NCBI RefSeq assembly: GCF_004340945.1
Contig: NZ_SLYD01000005.1
Coordinates: 372,001 to 436,000, forward strand
Source: Sphingomonas sp. PP-F2F-A104-K0414
Lineage (GTDB): Bacteria > Pseudomonadota > Alphaproteobacteria > Sphingomonadales > Sphingomonadaceae
Direction: 5' to 3'
Length of the DNA: 64,000 nt
The notes under the pieces: generated by a model
Told to the model about the DNA's origin: nothing
Database searches by the model: none
What the model saw: only the letters and a program-made list of their open reading frames with translations
Translations under genes and position numbers: made by a program
Shown: one piece after another, positions 9,109 through 19,817 of the stretch
How positions within the stretch are numbered: position 1 is the stretch's first letter
Layout of the letters: each line of letters opens with the position of its first letter

Positions 9109-9933
9109 ATGCCCTACGTAAAAACCCGTGACGGTACCGATATTTACGTCAAGGACTGGGGCACCGGCCGCCCGGTGATCCTCACGCATGGCTGGCCGCT
9201 CAACGCCGACAGCTGGGACGCGCAGGCGATGGCGCTCGCACACGCCGGTTTCCGCGCAATCGCCTATGACCGTCGCGGGTTCGGCCGCTCGGGCCAGCCC
9301 TGGAGCGGTTACGATTACGACACGCTCACCGACGATCTCGCCGATGTCATGGAAGCGACCGGCGCGAATACCGATGCGACGATCGTCGGCTTCTCGATGG
9401 GTGGCGGCGAGATCGCGCGCTACATGAGCCGCTACGACGGCAAGGGCGTGGTCGCCGCCGGGCTGATCGCGTCGGTGGTGCCGTACATGCTCAAGACCGA
9501 CGACAACCCCGACGGTGTCGATGCGGAAACGTTGGCGAGCATCGGCGCGGGCATCGAGGACGACCGCCCGGCGTTCTTCAAGACCTTCCTCCAGCAGTTC
9601 CTCGGCGTCGGGTTTATCACCTCGCCGGTCAGCGATGAGGTTGTCGACTGGGCCTGGGGCCTGGCGATGCAGGCAGGCCTGCATCCGACGCTGCGCTGTG
9701 CGGAGGCGTTTGGCCACACCGACTTCCGCAGCGATCTGGCGGCGTTCCGCGTGCCGACGCTGATCGTGCACGGGACGAGCGACAAGACGGTGCCGATCGA
9801 CGCCACCGGCCGTGCTGCAGCCAAGGGCATCGCCGGCTCGCAGCTCGTCGAATATGACGGTGCACCGCACGGCCTGACGATCACCGAGAGCGATCGCTTC
9901 ACCAACGATCTGCTGACGTTCCTGGGTAAGTAA
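9109..9933 (+). CDS. Alpha/beta hydrolase (non-haem chloroperoxidase / aryl esterase-like)
   Basis: A 274-residue cytoplasmic alpha/beta hydrolase in the cofactor-free chloroperoxidase and aryl esterase group. The catalytic triad is Ser96 in GFSMGGG, Asp225 in GTSDKTVP and His254 in GAPHGL. The oxyanion region is LTHGWPLNADSW. Members hydrolyse small esters and can show perhydrolase activity. The haloperoxidase name is historical, so ester hydrolysis is the safer call. The gene is divergent from DUF885 with about 125 bases between the starts and is followed by a strong palindrome. Confidence 0.9.
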   Translation: MPYVKTRDGTDIYVKDWGTGRPVILTHGWPLNADSWDAQAMALAHAGFRAIAYDRRGFGRSGQPWSGYDYDTLTDDLADVMEATGANTDATIVGFSMGGGEIARYMSRYDGKGVVAAGLIASVVPYMLKTDDNPDGVDAETLASIGAGIEDDRPAFFKTFLQQFLGVGFITSPVSDEVVDWAWGLAMQAGLHPTLRCAEAFGHTDFRSDLAAFRVPTLIVHGTSDKTVPIDATGRAAAKGIAGSQLVEYDGAPHGLTITESDRFTNDLLTFLGK

Positions 9934-9960
9934 CGCTTTCCGGGTCTCCACATCGTTCTG

Positions 9961-9995
9961 ATCCAGGGTTCTGGCGCTCGCCAGTAACCCTGGAT
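9961..9995. terminator. Near-perfect 35-base palindrome, probable terminator
   Basis: ATCCAGGGTT pairs perfectly with AACCCTGGAT, and the inner CTGGCG pairs with CGCCAG, leaving a two-base loop and one bulged T. It begins 27 bases after the hydrolase stop codon. There is no run of T after it, so it may be a stabilising 3' hairpin rather than an intrinsic terminator. It also resembles the short ends of the repeats elsewhere in the window. Confidence 0.55.
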
Positions 9996-10081
9996 TAGGT
10001 GGAACCGGGAACGGGGGTCGAAAAACCAGCCTCGGTCGCGCTCAATTAACTTGTTTACAGTTTCCCAGCTACGACATCCGC

Positions 10082-10735
10082 GTGGCCCTCTCATACCAAA
10101 CTCGCGCGCCTCGTCGCGTCTTGCCGACACGCCAAGCCTATCGGGCCGCCATCGGCGTTTCCGTTGCGGCTTTCCTTGGCTGGGTCGTCACGATCAACGC
10201 CACCTCGACGATCGTCGTCTCACCCATCAACATCTGGTTCGTCACCGCGATCAGTTTGCTCGGCGGTATGGCGGGGCTTCGGACCGGCATCGTGATCGGT
10301 GTGGTAGAAGGTGCGGTCGGCCACCACAAAGCGAAGGCGCGACCCTGGGTGGTCCGCTGCCTGATGGCTACGATCGGCTTTGTCTTTGGCGTGATCGTCG
10401 GCGCGACGGTCGCCTATCGAATGGTCGACGTCGCCCTGTTCTGGCGATCCGACGAGCCCGTCGTCACCACCATTTTCCCCATCCACGCGGTGGACCTTGC
10501 AAAGGCGACGCCCTTCCTATCGATCGGATCGGAGGGTGAGCGTGACGATATTCGCATCTCCAAACGCGACTATCACGTACTGACGAACGTGGTCCCACTC
10601 CGCCGGCCGTGGCGCTATTGCATCGCCCTCAAGCGCCAAGCGAGTTACGAGGCCGTGCGCGTATGGCGACCCCGTTCACGCCGTTCCGGGCCACAAACGG
10701 TGTTCCCGTGCCCTTCCTATGTGCAGTGGTGGTAA
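10082..10735 (+). CDS. Membrane protein of unknown function
   Basis: A 217-residue protein that appears to start at a GTG. I do not recognise the family. Three hydrophobic segments are visible near residues 22-40, 48-75 and 92-112, followed by a soluble C-terminal part of about 100 residues. The last third is basic and aromatic (for example RRPWRYCIALKRQASYEAVRVW). No enzyme motif was seen. It converges with ftsB with only a few bases between the stop codons. The start is weakly supported because no clear ribosome binding site precedes it. Confidence 0.55.
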   Translation: MALSYQTRAPRRVLPTRQAYRAAIGVSVAAFLGWVVTINATSTIVVSPINIWFVTAISLLGGMAGLRTGIVIGVVEGAVGHHKAKARPWVVRCLMATIGFVFGVIVGATVAYRMVDVALFWRSDEPVVTTIFPIHAVDLAKATPFLSIGSEGERDDIRISKRDYHVLTNVVPLRRPWRYCIALKRQASYEAVRVWRPRSRRSGPQTVFPCPSYVQWW

Positions 10736-10742
10736 GCCGGCA

Positions 10743-11069
10743 TCAATTGCCCAGCGGGACGATAACCTCGTCCGGATGCGCGACGTTCAGCTCCTTGCGG
10801 ACCATCTCGTCGACCATATCCGGATTTGCATGATCCGGGTTCAATAGAGCAACGCGGTTTTTCAGAACCTCACGCTTGCGATCGAGCGCGGCATAGTCCT
10901 GCTCGCGCTTCGCAAGCTGGCGCTTGTAGTCGCCATACGCGAACATCCCGTTCGGCCCGAGCACGGCATACGCGCCGAAGAACGCCATCAGCGTCAGCCC
11001 CAGCGCCGGCCACGCGGCCTTGCGCATCGTCTTCCGCAGCTTGCTGGTCTTCGTCGTCACGCGTGCCAT
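10743..11069 (-). CDS. ftsB: FtsB/DivIC-family septum formation initiator
   Basis: A 108-residue single-pass inner-membrane protein with a basic cytoplasmic N-terminus, one membrane helix near residues 19-38 and a short coiled coil (DYKRQLAKREQDYAALDRKR) ending in a DMVDEMVRKELN segment. This architecture is that of FtsB/DivIC, which links FtsQ and FtsL in the divisome. Its place immediately downstream of eno on the same strand, 25 bases away, is the classical position of ftsB in proteobacteria and strengthens the call. Confidence 0.92.
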   Translation of the reverse strand: MARVTTKTSKLRKTMRKAAWPALGLTLMAFFGAYAVLGPNGMFAYGDYKRQLAKREQDYAALDRKREVLKNRVALLNPDHANPDMVDEMVRKELNVAHPDEVIVPLGN

Positions 11070-11094
11070 GCTCGTTCTCCCGAACTCCAGCTTA

Positions 11095-12387
<1,293 letters not shown>

Positions 12388-12550
12388 CTACAAATCCCGG
12401 TGCCGGGTCGTTCGCGCCGCCTCTACCGTCTCGCGCCATATCGGGCAATCGCGCGGACACCCGAGAATAGTGTCGTGCAATCGCGCGATGGTTCGGGAAC
12501 CGTGCTCCGGCGGCGGTGTTGAGGGCGTAACAATTCTGAAAGGGACCGTC

Positions 12551-13060
12551 ATGGCCGACTCCAGCGTAAACGATACCGTCAACGACCTGAAAACGACCGC
12601 GAACGAGGTCGGCACCGAGGTGAGCAAGACGATCGATAACAAGATGGGCGACAACGGCACCAGCGATCTCTCCGGCAAGACCGCCGACGCCAAGCAGGCG
12701 ATCAAGGAAAGCGCGAGCAAGTACAGCGCGCAGGCCGCCGACAAGGCACGCACTTTCGCCGAGGACGGCAAGGCCCGTGCAAGCGGCGCGCTCGAGCAGA
12801 TTGCGCAGTTGCTCAACGATGCCGCCGGTCAGGTCGACGACAAGCTCGGCTCCCGGTACGGCGGCTATACCCGCAGCGCCGCCGACAGCGTCTCGGGTTT
12901 CGCCGACCAGGTGAAGGCGAAGGACATCGACGAGCTGGTCGACGACGCGCGCGAACTGGTCCGCAAGTCGCCGGCGATCGCGGTCGGCGCAGCAGCAGCC
13001 ATCGGCTTCGTCATCGCGCGACTGGTCCAGTCGGGCGTAGACGCCAACCCGAAGGCCTGA
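12551..13060 (+). CDS. DUF883/YqjD-like amphipathic protein with C-terminal membrane helix
   Basis: A 169-residue protein starting at the ATG at 12551, preceded by GAAAGGG. Most of it is a long Ala/Lys/Asp-rich amphipathic helix with repeats of the KTADAKQAIKES kind, and it ends in a single hydrophobic segment, SPAIAVGAAAAIGFVIARLV. This is the layout of the DUF883/ElaB/YqjD group, tail-anchored proteins that bind ribosomes or the inner membrane in stationary phase in E. coli. The gene is the first of a tight run (next start four bases after its stop) of small membrane proteins, as in the yqjD-yqjE-yqjK operon. Confidence 0.7.
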   Translation: MADSSVNDTVNDLKTTANEVGTEVSKTIDNKMGDNGTSDLSGKTADAKQAIKESASKYSAQAADKARTFAEDGKARASGALEQIAQLLNDAAGQVDDKLGSRYGGYTRSAADSVSGFADQVKAKDIDELVDDARELVRKSPAIAVGAAAAIGFVIARLVQSGVDANPKA

Positions 13061-13064
13061 CGCC

Positions 13065-13415
13065 TTGTCCGATCCCGTGATGCTGACCGGCGAAGACGAA
13101 AGCCTTTCGTCGATCGTCGGCCGGCTGGCAACCGAGACGAAGAGTCTCGCGACCGCGGAAGTCGCTGTCTACAAGGCGAAGTTCGGCGAGACGGCCAGCG
13201 CATACAAGTCGGCGGCGATGTTCTTCGCAGTTGCCGGCGTGCTGGCGCTGGCCGCGCTGATCGCACTGCTGGTCGGTGCGATCTTGACGCTGGCAACGCT
13301 GGTAGGGCCTGGATGGTCGACCGTGATCGTCGTCGTTGCGGTGCTGGCGCTGGCCGGCAGCCTGGCGATGATCGGCAAGTCGAAGCTTCAGACCAAAAGC
13401 GAGCCCGTATCATGA
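13065..13415 (+). CDS. Phage holin superfamily III / YqjE-like small membrane protein
   Basis: A 116-residue protein with two strong membrane helices (about residues 47-70 and 78-101) and a charged, amphipathic N-terminus ending in VAVYKAKFGETASAYK. This matches the actinobacterial holin/YqjE type of putative envelope proteins, which commonly sit next to DUF883 and DUF3618 genes. The likely start is a TTG four bases after the previous stop; an ATG at 13080 is possible. The stop overlaps the next start as ATGA, so the three genes form a coupled operon. Function is unknown and lysis is not implied. Confidence 0.7.
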   Translation: MSDPVMLTGEDESLSSIVGRLATETKSLATAEVAVYKAKFGETASAYKSAAMFFAVAGVLALAALIALLVGAILTLATLVGPGWSTVIVVVAVLALAGSLAMIGKSKLQTKSEPVS

Positions 13416-13684
13416 CATCCGCCAAAGTCGCCGCCGCAGAGATCGAAGCCGCCCTCGCCCGCCAGCGCGTAATGATGACGGTCGGGCAGTTGCAGGACCG
13501 GCTCAACCCGCGGAAGCTCGCGCTTAACGCCAGCCGCGACGTCGCCGATGCCGGCACCGCCGCGCTGACCGCGAGCGTCGAGACGGTGAAGCGCAATCCG
13601 GGACCGACCGCGGGGTTTGCCGCGGTCGCCGGGCTGTTCCTCGCGCGACACCGGATCGTCGGACTCTTCCGCCGCGGGCGCTGA
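13412..13684 (+). CDS. DUF3618-like small membrane-associated protein
   Basis: A 90-residue protein whose ATG overlaps the previous stop by four bases (ATGA). The opening IEAALARQRVMMTVGQLQDRLNP is typical of DUF3618 proteins, where an amphipathic helix with an R-x-x-L-x-x-T-x-x-x-L pattern precedes a short hydrophobic segment, here FAAVAGLFLARH. It is the third gene of the run of small membrane-associated proteins. Its role is not known; co-occurrence points to envelope stress or membrane organisation. Confidence 0.65.
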   Translation: MTSAKVAAAEIEAALARQRVMMTVGQLQDRLNPRKLALNASRDVADAGTAALTASVETVKRNPGPTAGFAAVAGLFLARHRIVGLFRRGR

Positions 13685-13784
13685 CTGCAACTGCGGTCAC
13701 CGCATTGAAACCTTGAAGTCCCGGCTCGCGTTGAACCCCCATTGAATTGAACGGCGAGCAGCTTGCCATCAGAAGGACATTTCC

Positions 13785-14264
13785 ATGACCGACGCAAAGA
13801 CCACCGCAAACGACGCCGCCCACGAGACCGAAAGCCGTCTGCGCGAAGGCCTCGACACCGTCCGCGAGACCGCATCGAAGGTCTATCACGAGGCCGGCGA
13901 CAAGGCTTCCGAGGTTCTCGAAGTCTCGCGCGAGAAGACCAAGCGCGTCGTCAACAACCTCGAATCCAACCCGCTCGGCATCCTCGTCGGCGGTCTCGCC
14001 GTCGGCGCGCTCGCCGGCGCGCTGATCCCGCGTTCGGCGCGCGAGAAGGAATTGCTCGCGCCGGTCGGCAAGCGTCTCAGCGAGACCGTCGTTGCCGCCA
14101 CCGCCGCCGCCAAGGCTGCGGGCCAGTCGGAACTGGGCGAGCTCGGCCTTACCAAGGACAATGCCCGCGGTCAGGCCAAGGGTATGCTCGAAGGCGTCGT
14201 CAAGGCGCTGACCACCGCGGGTACCGCAGGTGCGAAGGCCGTTTCGCAAAAGCCAGCTGTCTAA
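13785..14264 (+). CDS. Amphipathic helical protein with a central hydrophobic segment (DUF883-like)
   Basis: A 159-residue protein with an AGAAGGA ribosome binding site seven bases before the ATG. The first 65 residues are an amphipathic helix rich in Glu, Lys and Ala. A glycine-rich hydrophobic segment GILVGGLAVGALAGALI follows, then a second Ala-rich helix. The opening MTDAKTTANDAAHETESRL resembles that of the protein at 12551, so these two are probably distant paralogues. About 100 bases separate it from the preceding operon, so it may have its own promoter. Confidence 0.6.
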   Translation: MTDAKTTANDAAHETESRLREGLDTVRETASKVYHEAGDKASEVLEVSREKTKRVVNNLESNPLGILVGGLAVGALAGALIPRSAREKELLAPVGKRLSETVVAATAAAKAAGQSELGELGLTKDNARGQAKGMLEGVVKALTTAGTAGAKAVSQKPAV

Positions 14265-14344
14265 ATAGAGACCGACTAAGGGTTCAAAGCGCGGGTCGAA
14301 CACGCTAGGGCACCTGCAACCTCCCTCCCAAGGACAAGCAGCGC

Positions 14345-14572
14345 ATGAGCAAGCTCCACCTCGTATTCGGCGGCCGCGTCAGCGACCCGCGCACCCTGGA
14401 TTTCAACGATCTGAGCAAGATCGAGTTCGTCGGCGTCTTCCCTGACTACGCCAGCGCCGAGAAGGCCTGGCGTGCTGCAGCGCAGCGGACCGTGGACGAT
14501 GCGGAGATGAAGTTCGTGGTGGTGCATCTGCACCGCATGCTCGAGCCGAACTTGGGTGCGACGGTAGCCTGA
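14345..14572 (+). CDS. DUF4170 domain protein
   Basis: A 75-residue protein that matches the DUF4170 family of alphaproteobacteria: LHLVFGGRVSDPRTLDFNDL, then the VGVFPDYASAEKAWRAAAQ segment and a final strand FVVVHLHRML. Members are short cytoplasmic proteins with no assigned function. AAGGACAAGC precedes the ATG. It stands alone before a long repeat-rich gap. Confidence 0.85.
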   Translation: MSKLHLVFGGRVSDPRTLDFNDLSKIEFVGVFPDYASAEKAWRAAAQRTVDDAEMKFVVVHLHRMLEPNLGATVA

Positions 14573-14764
14573 ACTACCTCTGGGCCGTCATTGCCGCGGA
14601 GGCGGGAACCCATATTGGCTAACGTCGCGAACTGATCGCAACGGCATAGGCTATGGATCCCCGCCCGCGCGGGGATAACGGTGTTGAGCGACGGCACGTC
14701 TGCCTTCGCCGAAGTAAGCTTGTGCTCATGACCTAGCGAAACTGGCATAGCGCAAAACAACTTG

Positions 14765-14854
14765 CCCTCACCCTTCCCACGGCCAAGCAACCGCGGGCCC
14801 CTCCCCTCTCCCGACGGGAGAGGGAGAAACGCCGAATGCGGCGATGGGTGAGGG
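14765..14854. repeat. C-rich palindromic element
   Basis: CCCTCACCC at the left end pairs with GGGTGAGGG at the right end, and in the middle CTCCCCTCTCCC pairs with GGGAGAGGGAG around a GAC loop. It belongs to the same loose family as the units at 3132, 6907 and 7037. Confidence 0.75.
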
Positions 14855-15011
14855 CACGCCGAGCAGTGCTCCCGTCACCCCTCGCGCTGGCTAGTTGACT
14901 GACGCATTCCACTCACGCTCTACCTCCGCCTAGATAGGGTAGAGATAACGTCGGCACACCCGACGAAGGCGCACAAGCGCGCATGTCCTTCGCGCCGCCC
15001 CTTCCCCCCAC

Positions 15012-15147
15012 CCGTTCGTACTGAGTAGAGACCGAGTAGCTCCGTCAGGAGCGTATCGAGGGCTCGTATCGAAGCACAGGTCCCGAGCGCCAACCCATCC
15101 TTCGATACACCGCTTCGGCAAGCTCAGCAGCTACTCAGGACGAACGG
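15012..15147. repeat. Degenerate palindrome of the CGTTCGTCCTGAG family
   Basis: CCGTTCGTACTGAGTAG at the left is matched by CTACTCAGGACGAACGG at the right with one mismatch, and inner stretches around CGATACG also pair. A cleaner copy with the same ends lies at 39870-39943 after ftsY. Confidence 0.7.
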
Positions 15148-15178
15148 TGTGGGTGTGAGGGTGTGAGGGTGTGGGTGT
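15148..15178. repeat. Short tandem GTGTGAGG repeat
   Basis: A 31-base stretch made of GTGTGGGT and GTGTGAGG units placed directly next to the right arm of the preceding palindrome. Copy number could vary between strains by slippage. No function is visible. Confidence 0.6.
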
Positions 15179-15220
15179 AGACTAGCGTGGGGCGGCGATC
15201 GCTTGTCAGGGATAGGGCGC

Positions 15221-15871
15221 TCAAGCCGCGCGGTAATGCCAGAGCAACAGCGGCCGAGCCAGAACCAGCCCCGCTAAGAACCCACCGATATGCGCGCCGA
15301 TCGCAATCGGCCCACTAGCGCCAACCGAAGCCCCGAACCCGGCCAGCCCCATCAGCAACTGGATCCCGATCCACGCCGCTGCCAGCCACGCCACGTGCAC
15401 GACCCCAGCCGGCACCGGCCCGATCGCCTGCGCCCGCCGCTCGCCATACAACAGCGCATAAGCCCCAACGACTGCCGAAATCGCACCGCTGGCGCCAATC
15501 ATTGGTGCGGTAGACTCAGGCCCGAACGCCCAATGCCCCGCCGCCGCCGCATACGCGCCTAGCACGTACAGCACGACCAACCCGACCGTCCCCAGCGCCT
15601 TCTCGACGAACTGCCCGCAATACACCAGCATCACGAGGTTCAGCGCGATGTGCGCCCAGCCGCCATGGATCAACGTCGCGGTCAGCGGCGTCGCCCAAGA
15701 CGGCACGACGAACATATGCTCGCTCGGAATACCAAGATCGGTCATCCGCAACGGGATGAACCCGGCGTTCACCGCCCAGTAGCCAAGCGATCCGCTCAGC
15801 ACCAGGAACCCCGAGACGATGACCGTCACGATCGTGATGATCGCCGTCGCCCGCGTCTCGAAGAATTGCAT
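15221..15871 (-). CDS. Rhomboid family intramembrane serine protease
   Basis: A 216-residue integral membrane protein with about six membrane helices. The rhomboid hallmarks are present: the HGGWAHIALN motif at residues 69-78, the nucleophile Ser128 in GASGAI and the catalytic His194 in AHIGGFLAG. The enzyme cleaves membrane helices within the inner membrane; its substrate is unknown. The start lies five bases after the greA stop, so it is probably co-transcribed with carB-greA. Its 3' end meets a repeat-rich gap. Confidence 0.92.
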   Translation of the reverse strand: MQFFETRATAIITIVTVIVSGFLVLSGSLGYWAVNAGFIPLRMTDLGIPSEHMFVVPSWATPLTATLIHGGWAHIALNLVMLVYCGQFVEKALGTVGLVVLYVLGAYAAAAGHWAFGPESTAPMIGASGAISAVVGAYALLYGERRAQAIGPVPAGVVHVAWLAAAWIGIQLLMGLAGFGASVGASGPIAIGAHIGGFLAGLVLARPLLLWHYRAA

Positions 15872-15876
15872 AAGGC

Positions 15877-16353
15877 TCAGATGAACTCGATCTTGGAGAC
15901 GACGTAATACCGCTCGCCGGCCGGCACCGTGACCTCGACCTCTTCGTCAAGCTTGCGCCCGATCAGCCCACGCCCGAGCGGCGAGTTGTACGAAATCCGG
16001 CCAGTCTTCGCATTCGCCTCGGTCTGGCCGACGATCTGGTACTTCACCGGCTTGTCGTTCTCGTCGAGCAACGTCACCGTCGCGCCGAACACGACCTTGT
16101 CGCCCGACAAATCCTTCGGGTCGATGATCTGCGCGCGGGACAATTTGTCCTCGATGTCCGAGATCGATGCCTCGACCTGGCCCTGACGCTCCTTCGCCGC
16201 ATGATATTCCGCGTTCTCGCTCAGGTCGCCGTGCGCGCGCGCCTCTTCGATCGCGTCGACGATCGTCGGACGTTCGGCTTTCAGGCGCTTCAGATCCGCG
16301 CTCAGCGTCTCATAGCCTTCCTGCAGCATCGGCATCTTTTCGACGGTCGCCAT
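15877..16353 (-). CDS. greA: Transcription elongation factor GreA
   Basis: A 158-residue GreA, the usual length. It rescues backtracked RNA polymerase by stimulating cleavage of the transcript 3' end through its N-terminal coiled coil inserted in the secondary channel. The coiled-coil tip motif [20 protein letters not shown] carries the acidic residues that coordinate magnesium. The C-terminal FKBP-like domain has [17 protein letters not shown]. Two ATGs are adjacent (16356 and 16353); GGGGA upstream is better spaced for the second. It follows carB by 75 bases and is followed closely by the rhomboid gene. Confidence 0.97.
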   Translation of the reverse strand: MATVEKMPMLQEGYETLSADLKRLKAERPTIVDAIEEARAHGDLSENAEYHAAKERQGQVEASISDIEDKLSRAQIIDPKDLSGDKVVFGATVTLLDENDKPVKYQIVGQTEANAKTGRISYNSPLGRGLIGRKLDEEVEVTVPAGERYYVVSKIEFI

Positions 16354-16428
16354 CATCTCGTCCCCAAATCCATTTCCCCGCGCGAGGCCCTGTACCAGCC
16401 CCGCCCACACATCATTCTCATGTCGGGA

Positions 16429-19400
16429 TCAGTCGTGCGACTGCGAATAATAGGATTGCAGCGGCCGTACTTCAAGGCTGTGCGTCGAAAGCTTGGCGAT
16501 CGCCTTCGCCGCCTCGAGCGAAGCCGGCGCGGTCGTGAAGTACGGAATGCGTTGTCCCAGCGCGGAAGCGCGGATCGGCTGCGAGTCCTTCAGGCTCTGC
16601 CACCCCTCGGTGGTGTTGAAGATCAGCGCGATATCGCCGTCCTTGATCCGGTCGACGATATGCGGCCGGCCTTGGGCGACCTTGTTGACCTTCTCGACCG
16701 GCAAGCCGGCAAGAGCAAGATGATCCGCCGTCCCACCGGTAGCGACGATCGAGAAGCCAGTGTCGACCAGCGCCTTCACCGCCTCGACGATCATCGCCTT
16801 GTCGCCGTCCTTCACGCTGACGAAGACATTGCCCTTGGTCGGCAGGATCGTCCCCGCGCCAAGCTGCGCTTTCGCAAACGCGATCGTGAAATCGGGATCG
16901 ATTCCCATGACTTCGCCAGTCGACTTCATTTCCGGTGACAGCACCGGATCGACGCCGGGGAACTTGTTGAAGGGGAACACCGCCTCCTTCACCGCATAAT
17001 AGTCGATATGCCGGTCGATCTTCGGCAAATTGACCAACTTCTCGCCCGCCATGACGCGCGCGGCGATTTTGGCGATCGGCGCACCGATCGCCTTGGCGAC
17101 GAACGGCACGGTGCGCGACGCACGCGGGTTGACCTCGATGAGGTAGACCAAGCCGTCCTTCACCGCGAACTGGATGTTCATCAGGCCCACGACCGACAAG
17201 GCATGCGCGAGCGCCACCGTCTGCCGCTCGATCTCTGCGATGATCTCCGCCGACAGCGAGTAAGGCGGGATCGAGCACGCAGAGTCCCCCGAATGGACGC
17301 CCGCCTCCTCGATATGCTGCAACACGCCCGCGACCACCACGTCGGTGCCGTCGCAGATCGCGTCGACATCGACCTCGATCGCATCGCGCAGATACTGGTC
17401 GATCAGCACCGGCGAGTCGCCCGACACCTGCACCGCGGTCGCGATGTAATGCTCGAGCTGCCCGATCGTGTCGACGATCTCCATCGCCCGGCCACCGAGC
17501 ACGTACGAAGGCCGCATCAGCACCGGATACCCGATCCGCTCCGCCGCCGCGACCGCCTCGTCCCGGCTCCGCGCGAGGCCATTGGCCGGCTGCAACAACC
17601 CGAGCTTGGTGATCAGCGCCGCGAACCGCTCACGGTCCTCCGCCAGATCGATCGCGTCCGGCGTCGTCCCGAGGATCGGAATGCCCGCCGCCTCAAGCGC
17701 CCGCGCCAAGTTCAGCGGAGTCTGCCCACCGAACTGCACGATCACGCCCACCAAAGTGCCGTTCTGCTGCTCGACATGCAGGATCTCCAGCACGTCCTCC
17801 GCGGTCAGCGGCTCGAAATACAGCCGGTCCGACGTGTCATAATCGGTCGACACCGTCTCCGGGTTGCAGTTGACCATGATCGTCTCATAGCCCGCATCCG
17901 CGAGTGCAAAGCACGCATGGCAGCAGCAATAATCGAACTCGATCCCCTGCCCGATCCGGTTCGGCCCGCCGCCGAGAATCACGATCTTCTTGCGATCGGT
18001 CGGCTCGGACTCGTTCTCTGGCTCACCGAAGCTCGGCGCCTCGTACGTCGAGTACATATACGGCGTCTTTGCATCGAATTCGGCCGCGCACGTATCGATC
18101 CGCTTGAACACCGGCCGAACGCCGAGCTTCAGGCGATGCTGGCGCACCTCCTCCTCGGTCACGCCGCCGGTCATCGCCTTGACGACCTCATGGATCAGCC
18201 CCGAGCCGCGCGCGATCCCGCGGTTCATGCCCCGCAGATTGGCCGATTGCAGCGCCAGCCACGCAAGCCGCTTGTCACTGAACCCCATGCTCTTCAGGCG
18301 GCGCATGCCGGGCGCGTCGATCGGCAGGCCGTCCTTCATCACCTCGGCCTCGGCCGCGATGATCTCGGCGATCCGCTCCAGGAACCACGGATCGTACTTG
18401 GCGATCGCATGCACCTCGGCGACCGTGAAGCCCTCGCGCAAAGCCTGCGCCGCGACCAGCAACCGGTCCGGCGTCGCGACGGCCAGCGCCGCCTCGATTT
18501 CCGCACGCGGCGCACCGACCAGATGATCGACCTGGTTGAACCCCGACAGGCCCGTCTCGAGCCCGCGCAACGCCTTCTGCATCGATTCGTGGATGTTGCG
18601 ACCGATCGCCATCACCTCGCCGACCGACTTCATCGCGGTGCCCAGCGTGTTCGACGCGCCCTTGAACTTCTCGAACGCGAACCGCGGAATCTTCGTCACG
18701 ACGTAATCGATCGTCGGCTCGAACGCGGCGGGCGTAGCGCCCGTAATGTCGTTCTCGATCTCGTCGAGCGTGTAGCCGACCGCGAGCTTCGCCGCGACCT
18801 TCGCGATCGGGAAGCCGGTCGCCTTCGACGCCAGCGCGGACGAGCGCGAAACACGCGGGTTCATCTCGATGACGACCAGCCGGCCGTCCTTCGGATTGAC
18901 TGCGAACTGGACGTTCGAACCGCCTGTTTCGACACCGATTTCACGCAACACCGCGATCGATGCGTTGCGCATGATCTGGTATTCCTTGTCGGTCAGCGTC
19001 AGCGCCGGCGCGACCGTGATCGAGTCGCCGGTGTGGACGCCCATCGGATCGACGTTCTCGATCGAGCAGATAATGATCGCGTTGTCGTTCCGATCGCGCA
19101 CCACCTCCATCTCGTATTCTTTCCAGCCGAGCAGCGATTCCTCGATCAGAACCTCGGTGGTCGGCGACAGGTCGAGCCCGTTGCGGACGATCGCGATGAA
19201 CTCCTCGCGATTATACGCGATGCCGCCGCCCGAGCCGCCCATCGTGAAGCTCGGCCGGATGATCGACGGAAGTCCCGTCTTCTCAAGGCCTTCCAAGGCT
19301 TCTTCGACAGTATGTGCGATCGCCGAGCGCGCGCTTTCCAGCCCGATCCGGTCCATCGCATCGCGGAACTTCAGCCGGTCCTCCGCCATGTCGATCGCAT

Positions 19401-19761
19401 CGGCATCTGCCCCGATCATCGTCACGCCGAACTTCTCCAGCGTCCCGTCATGGAACAGCGCGAGTGCGGTATTCAGCGCGGTCTGCCCGCCCATCGTCGG
19501 CAGGATCGCGTCCGGGCGCTCCTTCTCGATGATCTTTGCGACGATCGCGGGCGTGATCGGCTCGACATAGGTCGCGTCGGCCAGCTCGGGATCGGTCATG
19601 ATCGTGGCGGGGTTCGAATTGACGAGGACGATGCGATAGCCCTCCTCCTTCAACGCCTTGATCGCCTGCGTGCCCGAATAATCGAACTCGCACGCCTGGC
19701 CGATGACGATAGGTCCTGCGCCGATGACGAGGATCGAGGAGATGTCGGTGCGTTTTGGCAT
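16429..19761 (-). CDS. carB: Carbamoyl-phosphate synthase large subunit
   Basis: A 1110-residue, full-length CarB. With CarA it makes carbamoyl phosphate from bicarbonate, glutamine-derived ammonia and two ATP for pyrimidine and arginine synthesis. The duplicated ATP-grasp domains are clear: [20 protein letters not shown] opens the first and [19 protein letters not shown] the second. Both end in the [18 protein letters not shown] and [18 protein letters not shown] type motifs. The C-terminal MGS-like allosteric domain begins with [11 protein letters not shown]. The carA gene is upstream on the same strand, but a toxin-antitoxin pair on the other strand lies between, so carB needs its own promoter near 19762-19817 or readthrough from carA. 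Confidence 0.98.
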   Translation of the reverse strand: MPKRTDISSILVIGAGPIVIGQACEFDYSGTQAIKALKEEGYRIVLVNSNPATIMTDPELADATYVEPITPAIVAKIIEKERPDAILPTMGGQTALNTALALFHDGTLEKFGVTMIGADADAIDMAEDRLKFRDAMDRIGLESARSAIAHTVEEALEGLEKTGLPSIIRPSFTMGGSGGGIAYNREEFIAIVRNGLDLSPTTEVLIEESLLGWKEYEMEVVRDRNDNAIIICSIENVDPMGVHTGDSITVAPALTLTDKEYQIMRNASIAVLREIGVETGGSNVQFAVNPKDGRLVVIEMNPRVSRSSALASKATGFPIAKVAAKLAVGYTLDEIENDITGATPAAFEPTIDYVVTKIPRFAFEKFKGASNTLGTAMKSVGEVMAIGRNIHESMQKALRGLETGLSGFNQVDHLVGAPRAEIEAALAVATPDRLLVAAQALREGFTVAEVHAIAKYDPWFLERIAEIIAAEAEVMKDGLPIDAPGMRRLKSMGFSDKRLAWLALQSANLRGMNRGIARGSGLIHEVVKAMTGGVTEEEVRQHRLKLGVRPVFKRIDTCAAEFDAKTPYMYSTYEAPSFGEPENESEPTDRKKIVILGGGPNRIGQGIEFDYCCCHACFALADAGYETIMVNCNPETVSTDYDTSDRLYFEPLTAEDVLEILHVEQQNGTLVGVIVQFGGQTPLNLARALEAAGIPILGTTPDAIDLAEDRERFAALITKLGLLQPANGLARSRDEAVAAAERIGYPVLMRPSYVLGGRAMEIVDTIGQLEHYIATAVQVSGDSPVLIDQYLRDAIEVDVDAICDGTDVVVAGVLQHIEEAGVHSGDSACSIPPYSLSAEIIAEIERQTVALAHALSVVGLMNIQFAVKDGLVYLIEVNPRASRTVPFVAKAIGAPIAKIAARVMAGEKLVNLPKIDRHIDYYAVKEAVFPFNKFPGVDPVLSPEMKSTGEVMGIDPDFTIAFAKAQLGAGTILPTKGNVFVSVKDGDKAMIVEAVKALVDTGFSIVATGGTADHLALAGLPVEKVNKVAQGRPHIVDRIKDGDIALIFNTTEGWQSLKDSQPIRASALGQRIPYFTTAPASLEAAKAIAKLSTHSLEVRPLQSYYSQSHD

Positions 19762-19817
19762 TGTTAACCTGCAATCATGGGATACGTTGATGGCATTGCC
19801 ATCACAGGAGACGCGGC

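Larger units (their letters stand above)
14573..15220. other. Gene-free, repeat-rich intergenic region
   Basis: These 648 bases hold no coding sequence I can support. They contain a C-rich palindrome (14765-14854), a degenerate unit related to the CGTTCGTCCTGAG family (15012-15147) and a short tandem of GTGTGAGG units (15148-15178). A short CCCCGCCCGCGCGGGG hairpin lies near 14660. The region separates two convergent genes and looks like a place where palindromic elements have accumulated. Confidence 0.7.

Noticed and set aside
13065..13415. A prophage holin
   Set aside because: The holin-like fold is shared by many housekeeping small membrane proteins. No endolysin or other phage gene is near, and the neighbours are DUF883/DUF3618-type genes.
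12865..13875. Minus-strand frame of 336 codons across the small membrane protein cluster
   Set aside because: It crosses several coupled plus-strand genes with ribosome binding sites and membrane helices, and its product is Arg/Ser-rich without structure.
15148..15178. A possible CRISPR-like or microsatellite array
   Set aside because: The units are only eight bases, without spacers, and there are no cas genes near.
17008..19767. A plus-strand open frame of about 900 codons opposite carB
   Set aside because: It mirrors carB codon by codon, has an Arg/His/Asp-rich composition typical of antisense frames in GC-rich DNA, and shows no domain.
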